Source: Euryarchaeota archaeon UBA229 (GTDB lineage Archaea; Thermoplasmatota; Poseidoniia; Poseidoniales; Poseidoniaceae). Taken from it: a stretch of DNA of 7,729 nt. The translations under genes and the position numbers were made by a program. The notes beneath the pieces were generated by a model. It made no database searches. It saw only the letters and a program-made list of their open reading frames with translations, and was not told the origin of the DNA. The stretch is from the NCBI GenBank assembly GCA_002505355.1, contig DAUW01000011.1, positions 1 to 7,729 on the forward strand, given 5' to 3'. Below are positions 1-5,000 of the stretch, piece after piece. Numbering within the stretch: position 1 is the first letter of the stretch; each line of letters opens with the position of its first letter.

Positions 1-1
1 T

Positions 2-1300
2 GAATATTACGTTGATGATATGGGCAAACAAGTTGCGGTGCTGGCTTGGGCATTAGCAAATTTGACGCACGATGATGTCGAGCGAATCCTATCGGATCGA
101 GAGCCAATAAACCAAATGTGGCAAAACAAACCCGACCATGAACGCGTTAGATGGTACCAAGCTGCACAAGTTTTGCGAAGTGAAGATGCAGTAAAGGATG
201 GAATCGAAAAAGCCATTGCGGAGATGGTTCACAGTAGCGAAAATGGCGATAATGAGGTACTGCAATCGTTTCACGATGCGTACCAGCCGGTACTTGATGG
301 AATGCTTGAAACTCTGGCTCGGTTAAGGATTAACTTTGATGAATTCACCAAGGAATCATTATTTGTCACTAATGGTGATGTTGGCACAGTTATGGAAAAG
401 CTAGCCAATCTAGACATCCATGGTGTGGCAGATAATGGTGCTGAATATCTAGACCTTGGTGCACGCGGGTTAAAGGGTAAGACCGAATTTTTCTATCGTC
501 GAGGTGACGGCAGTTCACTATATGCTACACGTGATATTGCATACCATATTTGGAAATACACTCAGTGTAATAATTTAATTAATATTCTTGGTGAAGACCA
601 CAAGTTACAATCAAAACAAGTCTCGTTGACCCTAACAGAACTAGGTTACAGTTCCCCCGAGGTCTTATTTTACTCATTCATCAAGTTACCAGAAGGAAAA
701 ATGTCAACTCGAAAAGGCAACGTAGTTTTCATGGATGATTTACTTGAAGAGGCAAAAGCACATGCTGCTCAAGTTGTCAAGGAGATTCGCTCAGATTATA
801 CGGAGCAAGAAATTAATTTAATTGCTGAAGCAGTAGGCACCTCAGCAGTTCGCTTTAACATCATAAAAGTCAGTCCAGATAAAGGATTTACATTTCGCTG
901 GGAAGAGGCTTTATCGTTTGACTCTGATTCTGCCCCATTCATCATGTATAGCCACACAAGAAGTCGTTCTATAGCGAAAAAGTGCTTTGATTTAGGCGTA
1001 TTACATCCGAGTGATGCACAGATAAATTTCTCAGAGATACCTGCCAGCATGTATGAATTGTCACGCGTCATTGCTTGTCACGAAGATGCATTGTCTCGGG
1101 CTGTTGAACAAAACCGACCAAATCTCTTTGCTAACCAAATGCTGAATTTAGCCAATGCTTACAATGGATTTTATCGAGACTGTAAGGTTATACAATCTGG
1201 CCAGGTAAATCATACATATTTTGCTATCTCTGAAGTCGCCTCAGCGCTGCTAAAATCTGGCATGGTCGGTTTGGGTATTGCACCGCTAGAGCAGATGTAG
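2..1300 (+). CDS. argS: Arginyl-tRNA synthetase (class I), 3' part; 5' end outside window
   Basis: This enzyme attaches arginine to tRNA-Arg using ATP, in the cytoplasm. The reading frame is open from base 2, and the first residues (EYYVDDMGKQVAVLAWAL) are internal ArgRS sequence. The ATG at 20 is therefore not the true start; the N-terminal domain and the HIGH signature lie outside the window. Visible family marks are the catalytic-core block LYATRDIAYH followed by LGEDHK, the second ATP-binding signature KMSTRKG (bases 698-718), and the start of the DALR anticodon-binding domain at MYSHTRSRSI (bases about 945-974). The C-terminus LGIAPLEQM matches the usual ArgRS ending in length and character, so the 3' end is intact. 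The TAG stop ends one base before the stop of the convergent NOG1 gene. About 432 residues are visible. Identification is by recognition of family motifs and is very secure. Confidence 0.96.
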   Translation, partial: EYYVDDMGKQVAVLAWALANLTHDDVERILSDREPINQMWQNKPDHERVRWYQAAQVLRSEDAVKDGIEKAIAEMVHSSENGDNEVLQSFHDAYQPVLDGMLETLARLRINFDEFTKESLFVTNGDVGTVMEKLANLDIHGVADNGAEYLDLGARGLKGKTEFFYRRGDGSSLYATRDIAYHIWKYTQCNNLINILGEDHKLQSKQVSLTLTELGYSSPEVLFYSFIKLPEGKMSTRKGNVVFMDDLLEEAKAHAAQVVKEIRSDYTEQEINLIAEAVGTSAVRFNIIKVSPDKGFTFRWEEALSFDSDSAPFIMYSHTRSRSIAKKCFDLGVLHPSDAQINFSEIPASMYELSRVIACHEDALSRAVEQNRPNLFANQMLNLANAYNGFYRDCKVIQSGQVNHTYFAISEVASALLKSGMVGLGIAPLEQM

Positions 1301-2413
1301 TCAGTCCTTTCGATACCAACCATCTGGCAGAGTCATCGGATCTACTGGCGAGTTATCTTTGACTATCCTTACTATTTCCATTTTAAGTGCCTCTAGTCCA
1401 ACATTCTCCAACGCTGAAATTGTGATATAGCCGTTACTATCAATCAATAATGGCAATTCGGTGTATTGTTCCTCGCCTGCTGCGAGGTATTGGGTCTCAA
1501 ATTGCTTTACTAGGTCCCAATTTTCTGGTTTGGTTCCGTGGAGGTCAGCTTTGGTTGAAACAATCATCACGGTAGTTCCGGCTAATAATTCAAGAATTTC
1601 TTCGAGTAGATTTTTCTGTTCCTCAATTGACATGCCACAATTTTCACTTTCGTCGATGAGAAACAGTACGAGAGAGCCTAAATTTTCAAGGGCGGAAATC
1701 GCTTGCATTTCTATGTCATTACGCTTTTCCATGGGCCTGTCCAGTAGACCCGGAGTGTCGACCATTTGATACTGAAGGCGTCGGAAAGTGAAATGACCAA
1801 GATGTATCCTTTTGGTAGTAAATGGGTAATGATTTACTTCCATGTTACCAGAACTTAATGCAGAGATAAACGCCGATTTGCCAACGTTTGGCGCACCACA
1901 AACCACGATACACGGCGATAATTGGTCAATGCTGGGCAGCTTCTTCAGAATCTCTCGAGACTGACCTAACCATTCGAGAGATGGTCCAACTCGACCAATT
2001 AATGATGAAATCCGACCATATGCTTCCCGCCTTGCTTCATGCATAAGTTCGATTTTTGCCGTACGTGTTATCTTCCGCGTATTTTGCGTTGCTATTTTGG
2101 AAATTTGATTCGAAGCCCACTGCAGCATCGACAAATGGTGACGATAATCATCACAACCGACACAAGCATCAATCATCGACACGTCAAATTGTGGTGATTG
2201 ATCAAGAGAAGGCCATTGATTTACGGTATCCATCAGGTAAGTGACAAGAATATCCGAGGCGGTTTGGACCATACGATTGAGTTGCTTTCTTACTCTAAAT
2301 ACGCGATCACTATCATCAACCCTATCAGCAGCTTTTTTTGCGCGCGCAAAAGCCTTGTCCAATAACTCCTCCTTGGTTAGGACTGTCGGCAGAGCCCGCC
2401 ATGATACTTTCAT
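1301..2413 (-). CDS. NOG1-family GTPase, ribosome biogenesis
   Basis: This is a 370-residue GTP-binding protein of the NOG1 branch of the Obg/TRAFAC GTPases. The eukaryotic member acts in large ribosomal subunit assembly, and a similar job is inferred here. From M1 at 2413 the N-terminus (ALPTVLTKEELLDKAFARA) matches the family's helical N-terminal domain. The G domain follows: G1 GAPNVGKS (173-180), G2 PFTTK (197-201), G3 DTPG (219-222), G4 TKAD (287-290) and G5 SAL (333-335). Around G3, the stretches MEKRNDIEMQAISAL and SENCG are typical NOG1 blocks. G4 has Thr in place of the usual Asn of NKxD, a variant known in other GTPases. An in-frame ATG at 2458 would add 15 residues that do not resemble the family N-terminus. 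I prefer 2413, though neither start has a clear Shine-Dalgarno. The gene is convergent with argS and divergent from the gene at 2527. The eukaryotic C-terminal extension is absent, as expected in archaea. Confidence 0.93.
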   Translation of the reverse strand: MKVSWRALPTVLTKEELLDKAFARAKKAADRVDDSDRVFRVRKQLNRMVQTASDILVTYLMDTVNQWPSLDQSPQFDVSMIDACVGCDDYRHHLSMLQWASNQISKIATQNTRKITRTAKIELMHEARREAYGRISSLIGRVGPSLEWLGQSREILKKLPSIDQLSPCIVVCGAPNVGKSAFISALSSGNMEVNHYPFTTKRIHLGHFTFRRLQYQMVDTPGLLDRPMEKRNDIEMQAISALENLGSLVLFLIDESENCGMSIEEQKNLLEEILELLAGTTVMIVSTKADLHGTKPENWDLVKQFETQYLAAGEEQYTELPLLIDSNGYITISALENVGLEALKMEIVRIVKDNSPVDPMTLPDGWYRKD

Positions 2414-2497
2414 GATATCCCCAATCGGTTGCTGGCAATCAATACTTGAATAATCCATACCCTAGATTAGATAGGAATACCCATTTTGAGAGCGAGG

Positions 2498-2506
2498 TTA
2501 AAAAAC
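2498..2506 (+). promoter_or_regulatory. Candidate archaeal TATA box for the 2527 operon
   Basis: The AT stretch TTAAAAAAC lies in the 113-bp spacer between the divergent genes. It is centred about 25 bases upstream of the ATG at 2527, the spacing expected for an archaeal TATA box driving a leaderless or nearly leaderless transcript. No Shine-Dalgarno is visible before that ATG, which fits. On the other strand, TCAAAAT near 2482-2488 is a weak candidate box for a NOG1 transcript starting near 2458. These calls rest on position and composition only. Confidence 0.35.
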
Positions 2507-2526
2507 ACTCGCCGTTAGGTTCTGAC

Positions 2527-2973
2527 ATGGCGAAGAAGACGAGCGACTCAGATTTACCGACTTGGGCTGTACCAATATGGGAAGACATGGGCTCACCCAG
2601 CCTTGCCGACATTGTTAGTGTCCACAATGGGGATCTTTTGGAGAGAAGGCATGGTCTACGCAAAGATGACTTGGTTGAAATTTTACTTGATGCTAGAGCC
2701 TTCAAAGAAAACGCAGATACTGTCATAAAAGGGCGATTGCTATCTTCTGGCAAAACCAGTATTGAGATTCTTACAGACTCAGGAGAAATCGTCTATGTTG
2801 CGCGCGATGTGATAGTAAAGATCACGTTAATTGCCCATACAAGACCAGCTTATATCGACGACAAGGAATTGTTAGCGTTTGAGAGGGAAGATATGAAACG
2901 AAGGTCTTCGCTTCACGAAAAAGTCGAGAAGGAAGTGAAAGGTCGACAGGATGATTCGCATCTATGGGGTTGA
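2527..2973 (+). CDS. Small uncharacterised protein with a possible Sm-like beta-barrel
   Basis: I do not recognise this 148-residue protein as a named family. It has no signal peptide, membrane segment or cysteine. The N-terminal 25 residues are polar and Pro/Trp-containing (LPTWAVPIWEDMG). Residues about 48-103 read as successive beta-strands: DLVEILLD, VIKGRLLSSG, TSIEILTDSG, then EIVYVARDVIVKITLI. This pattern and the order of Gly and hydrophobic positions resemble a small Sm/LSm-type barrel, but that is an inference without alignment. Residues about 112-140 form a highly charged helix rich in Glu, Lys and Arg. An upstream in-frame ATG at 2446 was rejected because it would run into the NOG1 5' region and add an unstructured 27 residues; the ATG at 2527 has a TATA-like box at the right distance. 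The next gene starts inside its last 23 bases, so the two are probably co-transcribed and translationally coupled. Confidence 0.75.
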   Translation: MAKKTSDSDLPTWAVPIWEDMGSPSLADIVSVHNGDLLERRHGLRKDDLVEILLDARAFKENADTVIKGRLLSSGKTSIEILTDSGEIVYVARDVIVKITLIAHTRPAYIDDKELLAFEREDMKRRSSLHEKVEKEVKGRQDDSHLWG

Positions 2974-3301
2974 GAATTTGTCACTAAAAGAGAAAACCTG
3001 CATCCCTTGCCAAGGTGGTATACCACCGCTTACAATAGAAGAAATCAAGCCTTTTATGGTGCAGATTAACGATGATTGGAAGCTAATCGCTGACCATCAT
3101 ATTGAGAGAGTTTTCACCTTTCCAGACTTTCAGACGGCGTTAGATTTTGTTAATTCAGCGGGTGAAATATGTGAGAAAGAAGACCACCATGCTGACTTTG
3201 AGCTTTCATGGGGACGAGTTAAAATAATGATTTGGACTCACAAGATAGATGGGTTACATGAATCAGATTTTATCCTCGCCGCAAAGATTGATGCAATCTG
3301 A
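2951..3301 (+). CDS. Pterin-4a-carbinolamine dehydratase
   Basis: A 116-residue member of the PCD/DCoH (PhhB) family, which removes water from 4a-hydroxytetrahydropterin to recycle the pterin cofactor of aromatic amino acid hydroxylases; some members are instead suspected to act in molybdopterin metabolism. The family pattern is clear: RVFTFPDFQTALDFVN (53-68), EKEDHHADFELSWGRV (75-90) with the catalytic pair H79-H80, then THKIDGLHESDFILAAKID (96-114) with H97. The usual HHP is HHA here. The N-terminus carries CIPCQGGIPPL (17-27), a segment I recall from many marine PCDs, with a CxxC pair. The start at 2951 keeps this block and overlaps the upstream gene by 23 bp; the next Met (36) would remove conserved sequence. 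No hydroxylase partner is in the window, so the physiological substrate is open. The length is normal for the family. Confidence 0.93.
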   Translation: MIRIYGVENLSLKEKTCIPCQGGIPPLTIEEIKPFMVQINDDWKLIADHHIERVFTFPDFQTALDFVNSAGEICEKEDHHADFELSWGRVKIMIWTHKIDGLHESDFILAAKIDAI

Positions 3302-3311
3302 TGGTGTCGAG

Positions 3312-3884
3312 ATGTCAAGCTTCCAAGAGTTGATTAATAGCCGTCGAAGTGTATACAAATTTACTGATGAACCCGTCAGTCAGGAGATAATCCAAGCTGC
3401 ACTGCAAGCAGCATCCAACGCTCCTTCACACAAACACACACACCCGTGGAAGTTTTACTTTCTAGGAGAGGCAACGAGGAAACGCCTAATTCCGACAATA
3501 AGTAAACTAGCGAAGGTAAAATCTGCAAAGTTACAATCGACAACCGTCGAAGCAGACAGTGAGCGAGCGATCAGTAAAATCACAAAACCACCGCTGCTAA
3601 TTGCCGTTAGCTCGAAAAAATCACCCAATGATAAATTTAGAGAAAAGGAAGATTATGCCGCAACAGTATGTGCGCTTCACAACATGGTGTTATCGCTATG
3701 GGCAAATGGGGTTGGTGCTCAATGGTCTACCGGTGGGATAACAAGGGATCAGGAGACTTATCAAATACTTTCTATAGACTCAAGTACAGAGGAGATTATT
3801 GGTTTCCTTAAGGCTGGATATCCAGCCAAAGTACGTCACGTTAACAAGAAACCTGTCGATGAAATAGTTGCCTATCTTGATTAA
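3312..3884 (+). CDS. Nitroreductase-family FMN oxidoreductase, YdjA-like
   Basis: A 190-residue cytoplasmic flavoenzyme of the nitroreductase superfamily, which uses NAD(P)H through FMN to reduce quinones, nitro compounds or related electrophiles; the natural substrate is unknown. The start MSSFQELINSRRSVYKF places the family FMN-binding RRS motif at 11-13. HTHPWKFYFL (42-51) supplies the conserved PW block, DYAATVCALHNM (114-125) the central dimer helix, and WSTGGIT (138-144) and IIGFLKAGYP (162-171) match the C-terminal half. The single-domain length and these motifs are closest to E. coli YdjA-type proteins. The ATG at 3312 was chosen over those at 3249 and 3291, since both upstream starts lie inside the PCD gene and add no family sequence. 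It follows the PCD stop by 10 bp, so an operon is likely. Its TAA stop interlocks with the convergent aIF2-beta stop in a TTAA at 3881-3884. Confidence 0.92.
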   Translation: MSSFQELINSRRSVYKFTDEPVSQEIIQAALQAASNAPSHKHTHPWKFYFLGEATRKRLIPTISKLAKVKSAKLQSTTVEADSERAISKITKPPLLIAVSSKKSPNDKFREKEDYAATVCALHNMVLSLWANGVGAQWSTGGITRDQETYQILSIDSSTEEIIGFLKAGYPAKVRHVNKKPVDEIVAYLD

Positions 3885-4291
3885 AGTTTAACCGGCCTAG
3901 TCGCACCACATGCTTGACATTTCAGCAGGGTTGTTCTTTCTTCCTTGACGAACATTGTGTCTGGGGATGAGCACTGGCTGCAGATGATATATGAGTTGAC
4001 ATAGTTGACGATAGTTTTCTTTATTCTCTTAGGTGGTATTCTACCTTTGAACCTCGCTCTTGGACCGTCTCTTGATCCGGATGTGCCTAAGTCATTCAGA
4101 ATATATTGGTAGACGTGATTGTCATCTCTATCCATCATCGAGACAACTTCATTGAAGTTTCTAAAAATTGTATTTGAACCTTCAATCAATATCTGTGGTT
4201 CTGGCAACTTCCATCGTGATTTACTCGAAATGTTGTCAGGAATTTTCTCCCGCGCTCGATCCAGCAACGATTGGTAGTCAAAGTCTGCCAT
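3881..4291 (-). CDS. Translation initiation factor aIF2 subunit beta
   Basis: A 136-residue beta subunit of archaeal initiation factor 2, the GTP-dependent heterotrimer that brings Met-tRNAi to the small ribosomal subunit. The layout is typical: a short N-terminal helix that contacts aIF2-gamma (DYQSLLDRAREKIP), a central alpha-beta domain (residues about 28-100, including TIFRNFNEV, HVYQYILNDLGTSGS and RARFKGRIPPKRI), and a C-terminal zinc ribbon with C104/C107 and C125/C128 (CSQC, CQAC). All four zinc ligands are present and the length is normal for archaea. The ATG at 4291 is supported by a Shine-Dalgarno sequence just upstream; a GTG at 4333 in the same frame adds 14 residues not typical of the family. 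It is transcribed alone on this strand, divergent from the GfcR-like gene and convergent with the nitroreductase gene. Confidence 0.96.
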   Translation of the reverse strand: MADFDYQSLLDRAREKIPDNISSKSRWKLPEPQILIEGSNTIFRNFNEVVSMMDRDDNHVYQYILNDLGTSGSRDGPRARFKGRIPPKRIKKTIVNYVNSYIICSQCSSPDTMFVKEERTTLLKCQACGATRPVKL

Positions 4292-4293
4292 GA

Positions 4294-4302
4294 ATCTCCC
4301 TC
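4294..4302 (-). promoter_or_regulatory. Shine-Dalgarno of aIF2-beta, fixes the start
   Basis: On the minus strand GAGGGAGAT lies two bases upstream of the ATG at 4291, with its GGAG core about four bases further from the ATG than that end. It partly matches the archaeal anti-Shine-Dalgarno complement and favours the ATG over the upstream GTG at 4333. Confidence 0.55.
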
Positions 4303-4350
4303 TAGCACTCCATTCTTGAATGCTTGGTATCACAAATGATTAGGAAGTTG

Positions 4351-4376
4351 CAATTTAGATGAAAGGTTTGATGAAC
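4351..4376. promoter_or_regulatory. AT-rich element and short direct repeat in the divergent spacer
   Basis: The 113-bp spacer between the aIF2-beta and GfcR-like genes holds CAATTTAGAT at 4351-4360, the best AT-rich candidate for a TATA element; read on the minus strand it is ATCTAAATTG, so it could serve either gene. Overlapping and following it are two near-identical 9-mers, TTAGATGAA (4355-4363) and TTTGATGAA (4367-4375), offset by 12 bp. Such spacing would suit an operator bound on one face of the helix, but repeats of this length arise by chance and no regulator is demonstrated. Confidence 0.25.
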
Positions 4377-4404
4377 ATGATTCTCACAGGGCTAATTGAT
4401 AGTA

Positions 4405-4989
4405 ATGGTTGTTAGTATAGAAGAATTACGAATGACTGCAATGAACCTGCGCAAGGAAGGGTTGAACAGCCAACAGATTGCTGATGAATTATCACTATCG
4501 CAAGATACCATCTCATGGTTGCTAGCTGGAAGTCAAGGAGATGACCAACCTAGTGATGTCAGAATTGGCTGGCGAACAATTGGCGTTCGTCCCAATAGAA
4601 TTTCGGCCATCGGGACCATTATGGCTGATGTTGCTGATGAGGAACTTGGCTATGACAATATTGATACCATAGTTGGAGTTTCTATCAACGGCATTTCTTT
4701 TGCCCATGAAGTCGCTCGAATATTAGATTGTGAGTTTACCGTTTTTAGAACTACTGACAAAGGCGATGGATCAGGTTCTTTGTCTAGTAAATATGGTCAG
4801 GTTTCGGGCAAAAAAGTAGTTATTATCGATGATGTTCTATCAACTGGAAAAACGGTTGGCAAAACTATCACTTCTATTAAAGAAGCAGGGGGCGACGTCG
4901 GCTTAATCATCGTGCTAGTGAATAAAACAATGAGAAATGAAATCGGTGATGTCCCTCTTCGAGGGATTGTTAGAGCTGTTTCAGTGTGA
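4405..4989 (+). CDS. gfcR: GfcR-like HTH-phosphoribosyltransferase regulator (PyrE-like)
   Basis: A 194-residue fusion of an N-terminal helix-turn-helix and a type I phosphoribosyltransferase domain. The HTH (residues about 5-42) contains LNSQQIADELSLSQDTISWL, close to the GLSKGEIADELNVSRETASWL type of haloarchaeal GfcR. The PRTase domain has the PRPP-binding motif VVIIDDVLSTGKT (138-150) and ends with NEIGDVPLRGIV, as in GfcR. In Haloferax volcanii GfcR activates glucose/fructose catabolic genes; other archaeal members are annotated as orotate phosphoribosyltransferase-like. The HTH makes a DNA-binding regulator that senses PRPP or a nucleotide more likely than a pyrimidine-pathway enzyme, although catalysis cannot be excluded. 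The ATG at 4405 is preferred over the in-frame TTG at 4396; no convincing Shine-Dalgarno precedes either. The class I LysRS gene starts 11 bp downstream, so the two are probably one transcript. The gene symbol is by similarity only. Confidence 0.86.
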   Translation: MVVSIEELRMTAMNLRKEGLNSQQIADELSLSQDTISWLLAGSQGDDQPSDVRIGWRTIGVRPNRISAIGTIMADVADEELGYDNIDTIVGVSINGISFAHEVARILDCEFTVFRTTDKGDGSGSLSSKYGQVSGKKVVIIDDVLSTGKTVGKTITSIKEAGGDVGLIIVLVNKTMRNEIGDVPLRGIVRAVSV

Positions 4990-4996
4990 GGTGATT
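4988..4996 (+). promoter_or_regulatory. Strong Shine-Dalgarno of LysRS
   Basis: GAGGTGATT begins inside the TGA stop of the upstream regulator gene and ends four bases before the LysRS ATG at 5001. It is almost fully complementary to the 3' end of archaeal 16S rRNA (ACCUCC core plus flanks). It fixes the LysRS start and indicates that LysRS is translated from a shared message with the regulator. Confidence 0.8.
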
Positions 4997-5000
4997 AACG

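Noticed and set aside
1461..1769. Open frame on the + strand opposite NOG1
   Set aside because: It is antisense to the G domain of a clearly real gene, has no family features and is serine-rich in the manner of antisense translations.
2414..2458. Longer NOG1 start at 2458
   Set aside because: The 15 added residues do not resemble the NOG1 N-terminus, which begins right at MKVSWRALPTVLT. It cannot be excluded, because a weak AT-rich box sits about 26 bases upstream of 2458.
2446..2526. Upstream ATG at 2446 for the small barrel-like protein
   Set aside because: It would add 27 residues without family-like character, overlap the possible NOG1 5' extension and place the TATA-like box inside the coding region; the ATG at 2527 fits better.
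3249..3311. Upstream starts at 3249 and 3291 for the nitroreductase
   Set aside because: Both lie inside the PCD coding region and add sequence unlike the family; the ATG at 3312 gives the standard nitroreductase N-terminus.
4292..4333. GTG start at 4333 for aIF2-beta
   Set aside because: The ATG at 4291 has a Shine-Dalgarno and gives the normal archaeal length.
4405..4989. Plain orotate phosphoribosyltransferase (pyrE)
   Set aside because: The N-terminal helix-turn-helix and the C-terminal sequence match the GfcR-like regulator group rather than the biosynthetic enzyme.
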